From positions 1,488,001 through 1,552,000 of the forward strand of contig NZ_CP044232.1 of NCBI RefSeq assembly GCF_008727775.1: 64,000 nucleotides of DNA, written 5' to 3'. The position numbers and the translations under genes are program-made. Below are positions 8,528 through 18,523 of this stretch, in pieces. The stretch is from Microbacterium lushaniae (lineage in GTDB: Bacteria > Actinomycetota > Actinomycetes > Actinomycetales > Microbacteriaceae). Within the stretch, counting starts at the first letter, position 1. The number at the start of each line of letters is the position of its first letter. The notes under the pieces are model-generated. The model was not told the origin of the DNA and ran no database searches. It saw only the letters and a list, made by a program, of their open reading frames with translations.

Positions 8528-9257
8528 CCAGCGCTCGGCGCATCACGAGGTGCACCCAGCGCACAGGGGGAAAGTCCTGCGGCCAGTGCAGCACGACGGT
8601 GAGCACGCCGCGGATCGTCCGCACCGCGAAGGCGCGCGGATCGCCGAACGGACGCATCGACACGCCCATCGCGGCGTCGCGTGCGAACCGGATGGGGTAG
8701 CGGATCCCGATGTGGAACGCGAGGTCGAAGTCGTCGTGGATGCCGGGGGACAGGTGCACCGATCCGCGGACGCGCCGCCACACGTCGCGGCGGAAACCGA
8801 GGTTCGACCCGTAGAGGGGCAGGTGACCGAGCGCGGAGAACGCCACCGCGGTGTAGGCGCCGAGATAGACCGCCGCCAACGGCGCGCGCAGCCGCCGCGG
8901 GCCGTCGACGAACCGCGCGCCCCCCGTGAACGCCCCCACGCGGGGGTGGCGCTCGAACGCCGCCGCCATCGTCTGCACCCACGTGACCGCCGGAAGGCAG
9001 TCGGCGTCCAGGCGCAGGATGATGTCGCCGATCGCCGCGTCATAGCCGCAGGCGCTCGCCGCCGGGATGCCGCGGCGTCGGCAGGGGACCACACGCGCAC
9101 CGGCGTCGCGGGCGACCGTGGCGGAGTCGTCGGAGGAGCCGTTGTCGACCACGACCACTTCATCGGGATGCTGCGTCTGCAGCGCGAGGGCGCGCAGGCA
9201 GCGGCGGAGCACTGCGGCGTCGTCTTTGACCGGGATGACGACAGACACGCGCGTCAC
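8499..9257 (-). CDS. family 2 glycosyltransferase
   Basis: The 252-aa protein opens with MTRVSVVIPVKDDAAVLRRC and has VVVDNGSSDDS and the metal-binding motif RLDADC, the GT-A fold signature of GT2 enzymes. A mildly hydrophobic stretch (VYLGAYTAVAFSALGHLPLY) may touch the membrane. The start is GTG with a GGAGG-type ribosome site upstream. It is the first gene of an overlapping unit with the EEP hydrolase and a membrane protein. That grouping suggests modification of a lipid-linked or surface glycan, but no acceptor can be named. Confidence 0.85.
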   Translation of the reverse strand: MTRVSVVIPVKDDAAVLRRCLRALALQTQHPDEVVVVDNGSSDDSATVARDAGARVVPCRRRGIPAASACGYDAAIGDIILRLDADCLPAVTWVQTMAAAFERHPRVGAFTGGARFVDGPRRLRAPLAAVYLGAYTAVAFSALGHLPLYGSNLGFRRDVWRRVRGSVHLSPGIHDDFDLAFHIGIRYPIRFARDAAMGVSMRPFGDPRAFAVRTIRGVLTVVLHWPQDFPPVRWVHLVMRRALDGARAGRCA

Positions 9258-9377
9258 ATCGCCTCCAGGCCGGGGTCGGGATCCTCGACTCTCGGGATCA
9301 CCCCCTCACGCTATGGGGACCTCCGGGCCGGGTCGGCACGGTTGACACCTCCCACGGGAGCAGATACCCGCGGCCGG

Positions 9378-9869
9378 TCAGTTCCCGTCGCGGATGCTGC
9401 GGACGAAGCCGCCGACGTTCTCCCGCAGTGCCTCGATCCGCCGCTGTCGCGCGGCCTCGACGTCGAACCCGAGGTAGGCCACGGGAGGGCGCCTGCGGAC
9501 GTTGTGCGAACACTCGAAGTGCCCGCACACGAGCGTGCCCACGGTGTCGCCGCGCCGGCCGGCATCGCCCGAGCGCCGGGCGCTGAAGAACACGACGTCG
9601 TTGGGGAGCTGCACGTCGGCGCACCACGCGCACTGCGCTCGGGAGCGCGGGCGCGCCTCCGCCTGGCGCAGGAGGACGCCGGCGAGGTCGCCGTCGAGTT
9701 CGACGATGACATAGCCCAGCAGAGGGAGCTTGGGGTCGCGCCACCCGAGGTAGTCGAGCCGGTCCCACTCGAGGGCGTCGAAGCCGGCGGGGAGGGAGAG
9801 GTTCTTGCGCTCGCTGCGGGAGGCGTTGAGGAAGGACGCCCGGACCTGGGCGTCGGTGATGGGGAGCAT
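9378..9869 (-). CDS. FBP-domain protein (EF-G-binding, FusB-like zinc finger)
   Basis: The 163-aa protein matches the FBP domain found at the C-terminus of fusidic-acid-resistance proteins FusB/FusC and their relatives. It has a treble-clef zinc finger built from CAWC and CGHFECSHNV, preceded by LPLLGYVIVELDGDLAGVLLRQ. FusB-type proteins bind elongation factor G and help release it from the ribosome. Actinobacterial stand-alone homologues are common, and resistance has not been shown for most of them. It is monocistronic. Confidence 0.8.
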   Translation of the reverse strand: MLPITDAQVRASFLNASRSERKNLSLPAGFDALEWDRLDYLGWRDPKLPLLGYVIVELDGDLAGVLLRQAEARPRSRAQCAWCADVQLPNDVVFFSARRSGDAGRRGDTVGTLVCGHFECSHNVRRRPPVAYLGFDVEAARQRRIEALRENVGGFVRSIRDGN

Positions 9870-10142
9870 GACGACGACTTTCGTGACGGCGCTCGCCGGG
9901 GACGGCGAGGCGAAGCGGAGGAGCGCGCGGTGCGCGAGAGAAGCCCCGAGGGGCGAGGAGCCGGCGGTGCCGTGCTACCTCGTGCCGACGCGGGAAGCGC
10001 CGGGTACCTCCATCCGGCGCGCAGGCCTGATCGTCCGTGTCACCGTCTCAGGGTAACGCCCGTACGCGGCGGAGGGGGCGTTGTCCAGGGTCTTGCCGCG
10101 GAGCGGGCGGCGAGGAGGCTGGAGGCGACGGAAGGGACTTCC

Positions 10143-10286
10143 ATGAGCGATACCACGCACGGCCGGCACGACGACGATGCACGAGCCGACGACGCGCCCC
10201 CCACCGACGCGGTCACCGACGAGGTGCGCGCGGACGCCGCATCCGCCGAGAAGCACGCCGGCGCGGCCGACGAGGACGAGTCATGA
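10143..10286 (+). CDS. tiny acidic hypothetical protein
   Basis: This 47-aa Asp/Ala-rich protein is predicted disordered and has no hydrophobic core. A ribosome site (GGAAGGG) sits 8 nt before the ATG. Its stop overlaps the start of the next tiny gene (ATGA), the only strong evidence that both are real. No family is recognised. It could also be non-coding. Confidence 0.5.
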   Translation: MSDTTHGRHDDDARADDAPPTDAVTDEVRADAASAEKHAGAADEDES

Positions 10287-10414
10287 ACGCGGAGGAGAAG
10301 ACCCGTCTGGCCGCGGGGGAGAGCGGTCAGCTTCCACCGCCGCCTCCGGCCGCACCCGCCACCCCGGCCGTGCCCGCGCGGCGCGACAGCGACGAGGCCG
10401 ACGAGAACGACTGA
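10283..10414 (+). CDS. tiny proline/acid-rich hypothetical protein
   Basis: This 43-aa protein has a run of five prolines (LPPPPPAAPATP) and an acidic tail (DSDEADEND). It starts inside the stop of the preceding tiny gene and converges on metS, whose stop is 10 bp away. It is predicted disordered. Similar short MNAEEKTRLAAGES-type proteins may exist in relatives, but I cannot name a family. Confidence 0.45.
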   Translation: MNAEEKTRLAAGESGQLPPPPPAAPATPAVPARRDSDEADEND

Positions 10415-10423
10415 CCCCCGCGC

Positions 10424-10591
10424 TCAGGTGTCGCGCTCGATGATGGCGTTCGCGGGGCGCTCGTCGTCCTCGCCGCCCTGCGGGTAGTCGGCGCGATCCG
10501 GCCGTGCCCGCAGGTAGAGGATGCTGGCGATGAGGCCGCCCCACAGGATGACGATGGCCAGGGTGAGGAAGACGATCGCGACGGCGCTCAT
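10424..10591 (-). CDS. metS: MetS-family small subunit of an NSS transporter
   Basis: I translated this short frame by hand. It gives 55 residues: one N-terminal membrane helix (MSAVAIVFLTLAIVILWGG, then LIASILYL) and a charged tail ending IIERDT. This is the pattern of MetS, the small partner needed by the corynebacterial MetP methionine/alanine Na+ symporter. Its ATG overlaps the stop of the NSS transporter gene (ATGA), the conserved metPS arrangement. Confidence 0.85.
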   Translation of the reverse strand: MSAVAIVFLTLAIVILWGGLIASILYLRARPDRADYPQGGEDDERPANAIIERDT

Positions 10592-12153
10592 GAGGCCCGC
10601 TCCTCACGACGGGTGGACGCCGGGGGATACGGCGGCCACGGGGTGAACTCATCCGGCGACCGCCGCCACGCCAGCAGGGACAGGACGATCGTGGCGACCA
10701 CGATGAAGGCGATCGAGCCCCACCCGAAGGCGAGGAGGTACCAGCCGGGAAGACCGCCGTACCCCTCGGAGATCAGGGTCACGATGCGCTGGATCAGCAT
10801 GTACCCGAGTACGACCGGGGCCACCACTCCCACCAGGGCCACCCACACGCGGCCGACCTGGAAGGTGGAGACGGCGTTGAGGTGGGAGCGCAGTTCGCCC
10901 GCACGGCGCAGCACCCACACGATCAGCACGGAGCCGAGCACCGCCGATGCGACGATGCCGATGTTGTTGGCCCATTGATCGGTGACGTCCAGCGCCAGCA
11001 GCCCGGTCGTGGTGGAGAACAGCAGCACCGACAGCACCGCCGAGACGATGCCGACGCCCAGCGCCGCTGCGCGCCGTGACAGCGCGAACTTCTCCTGCAC
11101 GGCCGCCGACACGACCTGCAGCACCGAGACGAGCGAGGTGAATCCGGCCATCGCGAGCGAGCCGAAGAAGAGGCAGCCGAACAGGGCCCCGCCGGGCATC
11201 TCCGAGACGATCGCGGGGAAGGTGATGAACGACAGCCCCACGCCGGTGAGTCCCTCGAGCTCTCCGATCGCGACGTTCTCCTGTACGGCGAAGAACCCCA
11301 GGGTCGCGAACACGCCGATGCCGGCGAGGATCTCGAACGACGAGTTCGCGAACGCCACGACCAGGCCCGGAGCGGTCAGATTCGAGCGCCGGCGCCGGTA
11401 GGAGGCGTAGGTGATCATGATGCCGAACGCGATGGAGAGGGAGAAGAAGATCTGGCTGTAGGCGGCGATCCACACGTTCGGGTCGCCCAGCGCCGCCCAG
11501 TTCGGGGTGAACAGTGCGTCCAGCCCCACCCCGGCGCCCTCGAGGAACAGCGCGCGGACGACCAGGATGAGGAAGGCGACCACCAGCAGCGGCAGGAACA
11601 CGACGTTGACGCGCTGCAGGCCCTTCGCCACGCCGGCCGCCAGCACGGCGATCGTGACGATCCACACGAGCGCAAGGGGGATCAGCACTCCGGGGACGAA
11701 CTCGAAGCTCAACCCGGGGTCGCCGGTCTGCAGGTAATCGCCGGAGAAGAAACCGGCGGGGTCGTCGCCCCAGCGCAGGTCGAAGGAGAAGACGAAGTAG
11801 CTCACCGCCCACGCGATGACGACGGTGTAGTAGAGCCCGATCACGAAGGCGATCGCCACCTGGAACCAGCCGAGCGACTCCAGCCAGCGCCCGCGCGGCC
11901 CGCCCAGTCGCCGCAGCGACGTCGGCGCCGATCCGCGGAACCGGTGACCGATCGCGTAGTCGAGGAAGAGGATCGGGATGCCGGCGGTGAGCAGGGCGAC
12001 GAGATACGGGATGAGGAACGCACCCCCGCCGTTCTCGTACGCGACACCGGGGAACCGCCAGATGTTGCCGAGCCCGACCGCCGAGCCGATGGCCGACAGG
12101 ATGAAGCCGACCTGACCGGTCCACTGCTCGCGGGGGGCTGCTGCGGTGCTCAT
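10588..12153 (-). CDS. neurotransmitter:sodium symporter (NSS) family transporter, MetP-like
   Basis: The 521-aa protein has about 12 membrane helices. The NSS signature lies near the N-terminus (GFILSAIGSAVGLGNIWRFP, about residues 15-34), followed by ENGGGAFLIPYL. The unwound helices 1 and 6 that bind Na+ and substrate appear intact. Together with the overlapping MetS-type small subunit this points to Na+-coupled uptake of methionine, alanine or another small neutral amino acid. The start ATG at 12153 places the signature where the family has it; the upstream extension of the frame is not membrane-like. Confidence 0.9.
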   Translation of the reverse strand: MSTAAAPREQWTGQVGFILSAIGSAVGLGNIWRFPGVAYENGGGAFLIPYLVALLTAGIPILFLDYAIGHRFRGSAPTSLRRLGGPRGRWLESLGWFQVAIAFVIGLYYTVVIAWAVSYFVFSFDLRWGDDPAGFFSGDYLQTGDPGLSFEFVPGVLIPLALVWIVTIAVLAAGVAKGLQRVNVVFLPLLVVAFLILVVRALFLEGAGVGLDALFTPNWAALGDPNVWIAAYSQIFFSLSIAFGIMITYASYRRRRSNLTAPGLVVAFANSSFEILAGIGVFATLGFFAVQENVAIGELEGLTGVGLSFITFPAIVSEMPGGALFGCLFFGSLAMAGFTSLVSVLQVVSAAVQEKFALSRRAAALGVGIVSAVLSVLLFSTTTGLLALDVTDQWANNIGIVASAVLGSVLIVWVLRRAGELRSHLNAVSTFQVGRVWVALVGVVAPVVLGYMLIQRIVTLISEGYGGLPGWYLLAFGWGSIAFIVVATIVLSLLAWRRSPDEFTPWPPYPPASTRREERAS

Positions 12154-12298
12154 GCGATCCTTCGGTGCGACGGACGGAGGGCGGTCAGGACGATAGCACC
12201 GACGCGGACGGCGCGCACCCGGTTGACCGAGCGTGAGCGCGCGCGGCGCGGCGCGTTCGCATATGCCGGCGCAACATGCCACCGGATGGGATGGGGTC

Positions 12299-12736
12299 AT
12301 GCGCGTCTTCGTCCGTGGCCTGTTCGCCGTCGTGGCCCTCGCCGTCGTCGCGGGGCTGACGCTCGCCCCGCGCATGCTCGTCGGCCCCGCCCGCCGCGCG
12401 TTCCTGGACTGGGCGGATGCCACGACGATGCCCCTGCTGGGCGGAGCGGAGTATGCCGACGCGGAGCGGCTCCTCAACACCGCGATGTTCGTCCCGCTGG
12501 GCGCCGCCCTCGCGCTGCTGCTTCCGCTGCGCGGATGGCCGCTCGCCGTCGCGGCCGGCTTCGGCGTCTCGGTGGCCGTCGAATACCTTCAGGCGGCGAT
12601 CCCGGGGCGGGTGCCCGATGCCACCGACGTGGTGTGGAACACCGTGGGCGCCCTGGTGGGCGTGGGGGCGGTGACGCTCGTACGCGCGCTCGCCGCAGCG
12701 GTGCGGGCTCAGCGGGGCAGCGTCACGCGTACGTGA
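12299..12736 (+). CDS. VanZ-family membrane protein
   Basis: The 145-aa protein has about four membrane helices and the VanZ-like signature: an NTAMFVPLGAALALLLPL helix, then VEYLQAAIPGRVPDATDVVW with the conserved Glu and Asp residues, then NTVGALVG. VanZ gives low-level teicoplanin resistance in enterococci, but most homologues have unknown function. An upstream GTG at 12233 is an alternative start. Its 3' end overlaps the convergent sensor kinase gene by 28 bp. The neighbouring VanS/VanR-like pair and VanY-like peptidase make a cell-wall role plausible. Confidence 0.8.
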   Translation: MRVFVRGLFAVVALAVVAGLTLAPRMLVGPARRAFLDWADATTMPLLGGAEYADAERLLNTAMFVPLGAALALLLPLRGWPLAVAAGFGVSVAVEYLQAAIPGRVPDATDVVWNTVGALVGVGAVTLVRALAAAVRAQRGSVTRT

Positions 12737-13792
12737 AGCCCGCCCTCGCCGCGGGCTGTGACCTCAAGGGTGCCGTGATGGGCCCGCACGATCGCGGCGA
12801 CGAGGGCCAGGCCCAGACCCGATCCCTGAGCGGCGTCGGGGCCCCGGGTGCGGCCGGCGCCGCGGACGAACGGCTCGGTCAGGGTGGCCGCCGTCGCGGA
12901 ATCGATCACGGCGCCGGTGTTGACGACCTCCAGCGACGCCCCGCCCGGCAGATCGGTCGTGGTGACGCGCACGCGGCCGCCGCGATGGTTGTGGATGACG
13001 GCGTTGTGCACGAGGTTGCCGGCGAGCCGCGCCAGCAGCGTCGGGTGCCCGATCACGGGGGCCGGTGACAGATCGGTGTCGACGCGGACGTCGGCGGCCT
13101 CCGCATCCGATGCCGCGTCCGTCACCGCACCGGCGGCGATGGGGGCCAGATCCAGACGCTCCCGCTCGAGGGCGTCCCCGCGTCCGGCCCGCGCGAGCGA
13201 GAGCAGGGCCTCGGTGGTGGCGATCGCACGGTCGTTGGTCTCGCCGATGCGGGTGAGCAGCCGATCGACGTCGCGACCGGCGGGGTCGGCCTGGGCGACC
13301 TCGACGAGGGTCCGCACGATCGTGTGCGGCGTGCGCAGCTCGTGCGAGGCGTTCGCGGCGAACCGGCGCTCTTCGTCGATCGTGTGCTGCACGCGGTCCA
13401 GGAGCGCGTCGAACGCGTCGGCGAGGTCGGTCAGTTCGTCCCGGCGCCCGGGCAGCCGGATGCGCGCGCCGAGTGACCCGTCGCGCGCACGGCGTGCCAC
13501 GTCGGTGATGCGGCCGAGCGGTCGCAGGACGAAGCCGGCGAGGATCCACCCGCCCACCAGCCCGAACAGCAGGAGGGCGATCAGGGCCCACCACGCGTAC
13601 CGCACGAAGACCTCCATGAGGTCGGAGCGGTTGGGGACGAACAGGCCCCCGAGGTCTTGGATGTTCGCGTCGGGGACGAATCGCAGCAGGAGGAATCCGA
13701 CCGCGAACAGTGCGACCCCGGCGATGAGGAGGAATCCGGCGTAGCTGAGGGTCAGTTTGACGCGCACGGAGAGCCCGGCCGGGCGGGGGAGC

Positions 13793-13803
<11 letters not shown>
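12709..13803 (-). CDS. two-component sensor histidine kinase (VanS-like layout)
   Basis: The 364-aa protein has two membrane helices (about residues 17-40 and 80-105) flanking a short external loop of about 40 residues. These are followed by a HAMP segment, a HisKA H-box NASHELRTPH with His154, the N-box NLVHNAVIHNH and the G-box GSGLGLALVAAIV. It lies downstream of the response regulator and overlaps it by 11 bp. The short extracellular loop suggests sensing of a membrane-proximal or small ligand. Confidence 0.9.
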
Positions 13804-14476
<673 letters not shown>

Positions 14477-14482
14477 GCCCCC

Positions 14483-14488
14483 ATGCTA
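14483..14488 (-). promoter_or_regulatory. -10 box of a probable leaderless promoter
   Basis: On the minus strand TAGCAT is followed by GGGGGC and the GTG start at 14476. It lies in the short divergent region shared with the VanY-like gene, where a response-regulator operator would be expected. Confidence 0.45.
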
Positions 14489-14554
14489 GGTCGGGGTGGA
14501 TATCGCGGGTGTATGCGAAGTCCGATACGGCCCGGCAACGTCCCGCCGTCTGGG

Positions 14555-15166
14555 ATGGCTCCCATGCAGATCTCCACGAACCTCGTCGCGGCGCCCTCCC
14601 GGGTGCGCCAGACCACCTTCGTCGCCCTCGCCGTGTGCCTGGCGGCGATCGTCGCGGCGTGCGTCATCGTCGTCGCGGGCCTGACCACGTCGTTCGCCAC
14701 GGCTCCCTTCAGCCCCCGCGTGCAGGACGGCCACATCCCGGAGGGGGCGACCGTGTCGCTGGATGACGATCACCTCCCCGCCATCGGCAAGCTCGATCCG
14801 GCCCTGCTCAGCGCGATGCGGGAGGCCGCGACCGATGCCGCCGGCTCCGGGCTGGACTTCCCGGTCGCCAGCGGCTGGCGCAGCGCGCAGTATCAGGACT
14901 GGATGCTCCGCATCGCCGTGGAGACCTACGGAAGCGAAGACGTCGCCCGGCAGTTCGTCGCGACGCCCGAGGAGTCCAGCCACGTCACCGGGAAGGCGGT
15001 GGACATCGGCTCCGTCGACGCGCAGTCCTGGCTCAGCCAGCACGGTGCGGACTACGGCCTGTGCCAGGTGTACGCCAACGAGCCGTGGCACTACGAGCGT
15101 CTCATCGACCCGGGTGACGTGTGCCCACAGATGGTGCCCGACGCCTCGTCCGCACGAGAAGGGTGA
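14555..15166 (+). CDS. M15-family D-alanyl-D-alanine carboxypeptidase (VanY-like), membrane-anchored
   Basis: The protein (203 aa from 14555, or 200 from the ATG at 14564) has a basic N-terminus and one membrane helix (FVALAVCLAAIVAACVIVVA), then an extracellular domain. Zinc-binding M15B motifs are visible: SSHVTGKAVDIG (His and Asp) and EPWHYE (second His). Such enzymes trim the terminal D-Ala of peptidoglycan stems. It is divergent from the VanR/VanS-like pair, a layout that suggests control by that system. A ligase such as VanA or VanB is absent. Confidence 0.85.
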   Translation: MAPMQISTNLVAAPSRVRQTTFVALAVCLAAIVAACVIVVAGLTTSFATAPFSPRVQDGHIPEGATVSLDDDHLPAIGKLDPALLSAMREAATDAAGSGLDFPVASGWRSAQYQDWMLRIAVETYGSEDVARQFVATPEESSHVTGKAVDIGSVDAQSWLSQHGADYGLCQVYANEPWHYERLIDPGDVCPQMVPDASSAREG

Positions 15167-15187
15167 GGGCGCCCGGGGAGCGGCCCG

Positions 15188-16270
15188 TCACCAGCCGCCG
15201 CGCGTGGGGGTGTGCCCCTCGCGCGCGTCGTCGGGCATCTGCATCTCCGCGCGCACGCCGAGCAGCCGCAGCGGCCGGTCGGGCTCGATCTTCGCCACGA
15301 GCGCGAGGATCGCCGCGACGACGACATCCCGATCGGAGGTGACGGGCACCTTCCGCGTGAAGGTCTTCGTCGTGAAGGGCGCGTACCGCACCTTCAGCCC
15401 GACACCGACCACCGGCCGGCCCTCGGCGGCGACGTCGTCGAGCACCTGCGCCGCGAGCGTGCGGGCGGCGTGCTCGATCTCGGCCGGGTCGGCCACGTTC
15501 TGCTGGAAGGTCGTCTCCCGGCCGTGCCCGCGCGCCACCCACGGGGTGTCGTCCACGACGCTCGCCCCCTCGCCTCGGCCGAGCTGTCGGTACCACGGAC
15601 CCATGCGCGGCCCGAACTCGGCCATCAACGGTGCCTCGTCCGCGTGCGCCAGCTGCGTCACGGTGCGGATGCCGAGACCCTCCAGCCGCCGGGAGATCTT
15701 CGAGCCCACGCCCCACAGGTCGCGCGTGGGGCGATCGCCCATGACCTCGAACCAGTTCTCCGCCGTCAGCCGGAACACCCCGCGCGGCTTGCCGAACCCC
15801 GTCGCGACCTTCGCGCGCACCAGCGTGTCGCCGATCCCGACGCTGCAGTGCAGGCGCGTGCGCTCCAGCACCGCGGCCTGCAGGTCACGCGCACGGGCTT
15901 CCGGGTCGGAGGTGCTCACCCCCACGAACGCCTCATCCCACCCGAGCACCTGCACGACCGCACCCGGTTGCGCGCGCAGGGTCGCCATCACCTCCTCGGA
16001 TGCGGCGGTGTAGGCGGGAGCGTCCACCGGCAGGATGACGGCGTCGGGCACCTTGCGCGCCGCCAGGCGCAACGGCATCCCCGAGCCCACCCCGAATTCG
16101 CGCGCCTCGTACGACGCCGTGGAGACGACGGCGCGCTCGGTGGGGTCACCGCGGCCGCCGACGATGACGGGGCGCCCTGCCAGCTCGGGCCGTCGCAGCA
16201 CCTCGACGGCGGCGATGAACTGGTCGAGGTCGACGTGCAGCACCCAGGGCCGCACGGCTGCGTCGCTCAT
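15188..16270 (-). CDS. dinB: Y-family DNA polymerase IV (DinB-type)
   Basis: The 360-aa protein has the polymerase palm motif LHVDLDQFIAAVE (Asp14, Asp16), YEAREFGVGSGMP in the fingers, and GWDEAFV with the third catalytic acidic pair where SIDE is usual. The little-finger domain follows, and there is no obvious beta-clamp peptide at the C-terminus. At the steric-gate position after DLDQF it has Ile19 rather than the usual Phe or Tyr. CACACT with a 7-nt spacer precedes the start. It performs translesion synthesis. Confidence 0.92.
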   Translation of the reverse strand: MSDAAVRPWVLHVDLDQFIAAVEVLRRPELAGRPVIVGGRGDPTERAVVSTASYEAREFGVGSGMPLRLAARKVPDAVILPVDAPAYTAASEEVMATLRAQPGAVVQVLGWDEAFVGVSTSDPEARARDLQAAVLERTRLHCSVGIGDTLVRAKVATGFGKPRGVFRLTAENWFEVMGDRPTRDLWGVGSKISRRLEGLGIRTVTQLAHADEAPLMAEFGPRMGPWYRQLGRGEGASVVDDTPWVARGHGRETTFQQNVADPAEIEHAARTLAAQVLDDVAAEGRPVVGVGLKVRYAPFTTKTFTRKVPVTSDRDVVVAAILALVAKIEPDRPLRLLGVRAEMQMPDDAREGHTPTRGGW

Positions 16271-16295
16271 GCGCTCCAGTGTGGCGCAGACTCCG

Positions 16296-17474
16296 TCACG
16301 CGTGGGCGGCGCCGCGGTTGGCCAGCGCGGAGGCGATCCGCTCGATCGCGGCGCGCAGGAGCGGGCGGGGGAGGGCGAAGACGAAGCGCATGTGCCCGAT
16401 GCCGGCGACGCCGCACGCGGCTCCGTCGGTCATCGCGACGGCCGCGTGCGTGCGGAACCACTCCGCCGGGTCGCCCGCGATGCCGTACGCGCGGAAGTCG
16501 ATGAGGGCGATGTAGGTCGCCTCCGGCATCGTCATCCGCGCGTCGGGGAGGAGTTCGGCCACGAGCTCGGCGAGGAGGCGCCGGTTGCCGTCGAGGTAGT
16601 CCACGACCTCGTCCAGCCAGGGCGCGCCGTGCGTGTAGGCGGCTGCGTTGGCCACGGCGCCGAGTGTGGACGTGCCGTGGCCGGCCCAGAATCCGAACTC
16701 CGCCCACGCGGCGGCATCCGCGTCGCTGGAGAGGATCACCTGCGCGCATTTGAGGCCGGCGAGGTTCCACGCCTTCGACGCCGATGCGGCCGTGATCGTG
16801 TGGGACGCGGCCTGCTCCGAGATCGACGCGTACGGCACATGGCGCGCGGGGGCGTAGACCAGCGGTGCGTGGATCTCGTCGGAGAACACACGCCCGTTCT
16901 TCGAGGCCACGACGTGCGAGACGGCGTCCAGCTCGGCGCGCGTGAAGACCGTGCCGAGGGGATTGTGCGGGTTGCACAGCACGAGCAGCTCCCCTCCGTC
17001 GTCGAACGCCCGCGCGATGCCGTCCAGATCCATCGTCATCCGGCCGTTCACGGGGATGCTGGGCACCTCGATCACGTGGCGCCCGTGCAGCTGGGGCACC
17101 GTGAGGAACGGCATGTAGGCCGGAGTGGGGACGATGACGGCCGTGCCCGGCGTCGTGAACCGTTCGATCGTCAGCTCGAAGGCGGCGATGACGTCGGGGA
17201 CGTGGTGCACGCGCTCGGGCGGAACCTCCCATCCGTACGCGCTCCGGTACCACTGCGCCGTCGCTGCGGCGAGGCTCTCGTCCAGGTGCGCGGGGAGGTA
17301 TCCGGTGAGTCCGCGCTCCAGCGCAGCCACCATCGCCTCCCGGACGGCCGGGGCGAGACCGAAGTCCATCTCCGCCACGAACGCGCCGATGACCTCGGGG
17401 AACATCGTCCACTTGACGCTGCCGCCCCGTCGCAGATCCGTCTCGGTGAGCGCATCGAAGTCGGCAGTGGTCAC
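16296..17474 (-). CDS. MalY/PatB-type PLP-dependent C-S lyase / aminotransferase
   Basis: The 392-aa protein is a fold-type I PLP enzyme. [12 protein letters not shown] carries the Schiff-base Lys, and [18 protein letters not shown] is the cofactor-contact segment of MalY/PatB cystathionine beta-lyases. Its GTG start overlaps the msrA stop (GTGA). The start is set by this coupling; the frame continues far upstream without a better site. Grouping with methionine sulfoxide reductases suggests a sulfur amino-acid role. Such enzymes cleave cystathionine or cysteine S-conjugates. Confidence 0.85.
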   Translation of the reverse strand: MTTADFDALTETDLRRGGSVKWTMFPEVIGAFVAEMDFGLAPAVREAMVAALERGLTGYLPAHLDESLAAATAQWYRSAYGWEVPPERVHHVPDVIAAFELTIERFTTPGTAVIVPTPAYMPFLTVPQLHGRHVIEVPSIPVNGRMTMDLDGIARAFDDGGELLVLCNPHNPLGTVFTRAELDAVSHVVASKNGRVFSDEIHAPLVYAPARHVPYASISEQAASHTITAASASKAWNLAGLKCAQVILSSDADAAAWAEFGFWAGHGTSTLGAVANAAAYTHGAPWLDEVVDYLDGNRRLLAELVAELLPDARMTMPEATYIALIDFRAYGIAGDPAEWFRTHAAVAMTDGAACGVAGIGHMRFVFALPRPLLRAAIERIASALANRGAAHA

Positions 17475-18028
17475 GCGGTCGCCGCCTGCTCGCGGCGGGG
17501 CAGCACCCAGTCCGCGCGCGGGAAGTGGCACGTGTATCCGTGGGGGTAGGTGATCAGGTAGTCCTGATGCTCGGGCTCGGCCTCCCAGAACGGGCCCGCG
17601 GGCTCGATCGTGGTGACGGCCTTGCCCGGCCACAGGCCCGACGCATCCACATCGGCGATCGTGTCGCGCGCGACGCGCTCCTGCTCGGGGGTGAGCGGGA
17701 AGATCGCAGAGCGGTAGCTCGTGCCGATGTCGTTGCCCTGCCGGTTCAGGGTCGAGGGGTCGTGGATCTGGAAGAAGAACGCCAGGATGTCGCGGTAGGT
17801 CGTCTTGGCGGGGTCGAACACGATCTCCACCGCCTCGGCGTGGCCGGGGTGGTTGCGGTAGGTCGCGTGGTCGTTGCGCCCGCCCGTGTAGCCCACGCGC
17901 GTGTCGAGCACGCCGGGCTGGCGGCGGATGAGGTCTTCCACCCCCCAGAAACAGCCGCCGGCGAGGACGGCGGTCTCCGTGCCGGGGGTGCGGGTGATGG
18001 CTCCGGTGTCGGTGGGTCCGCTGGTCAT
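17471..18028 (-). CDS. msrA: peptide methionine sulfoxide reductase MsrA
   Basis: The 185-aa protein has the catalytic motif GGCFWGVED and conserved segments RVGYTGG and [18 protein letters not shown] possible resolving cysteine lies near the C-terminus ([10 protein letters not shown]). It reduces the S-epimer of methionine sulfoxide using thioredoxin. The ATG overlaps the msrB stop (ATGA), and the gene overlaps the malY-like gene at the other end, so the three are translationally coupled. Confidence 0.95.
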   Translation of the reverse strand: MTSGPTDTGAITRTPGTETAVLAGGCFWGVEDLIRRQPGVLDTRVGYTGGRNDHATYRNHPGHAEAVEIVFDPAKTTYRDILAFFFQIHDPSTLNRQGNDIGTSYRSAIFPLTPEQERVARDTIADVDASGLWPGKAVTTIEPAGPFWEAEPEHQDYLITYPHGYTCHFPRADWVLPRREQAATA

Positions 18029-18489
18029 GAGGCGTTCTCCTTCGTGTCGGTGAAAAGCGTGCGGTAGGCGCCGTACCCCTGCTCGTCGAGCTCGTCGAGG
18101 GGGATGAAGCGCAGGGCGGCGGAGTTCATGCAGTAACGCATCCCTCCCGCCTCGCGCGGTCCGTCGTCGAAGACGTGCCCGAGGTGACTGTCGGCGATCG
18201 TCGAGCGCACCTCGGTGCGCGTCATCCACAGCGTACGGTCGGTCTTCTCCACGACGGCCGATGTGTCGATGGGACGGGTGAAACTCGGCCATCCGGTGCC
18301 GCTGTCGAACTTGTCGTTCGAGGAGAACAGCGGCTCGCCCGAGACGACGTCGACGTAGATGCCCGGCTCGTGGTTGTCCCAGTAGCGATTGCGGAAGGGC
18401 GGCTCGGTGCCCTCCTCCTGCGTCACGCGGAACTGGACGGGGGTGAGGCGACTGAGCGCCTCCGGAGTCTTGCGGTACTCGTTGCTCAC
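18025..18489 (-). CDS. msrB: peptide methionine sulfoxide reductase MsrB
   Basis: The 154-aa protein has the MsrB core: [30 protein letters not shown] and [11 protein letters not shown], with the catalytic cysteine in [11 protein letters not shown]. That is the only cysteine: the CxxC zinc pairs are absent, and the resolving Cys position in SGCGWPSF is Thr here. It may therefore rely directly on an external thiol donor such as the upstream thioredoxin-like protein. GTG is taken as start; an AGGAGG site lies 5 nt before it. Confidence 0.93.
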   Translation of the reverse strand: MSNEYRKTPEALSRLTPVQFRVTQEEGTEPPFRNRYWDNHEPGIYVDVVSGEPLFSSNDKFDSGTGWPSFTRPIDTSAVVEKTDRTLWMTRTEVRSTIADSHLGHVFDDGPREAGGMRYCMNSAALRFIPLDELDEQGYGAYRTLFTDTKENAS

Positions 18490-18523
18490 GATTCCTCCTG
18501 GCTGACGGCGCTGGCTGCGGCGT

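Noticed and set aside
14555..14566. Choice of the far upstream start (14483) for the VanY-like protein
   Set aside because: The extra residues lack signal-peptide character and run into the promoter of the divergent regulator.
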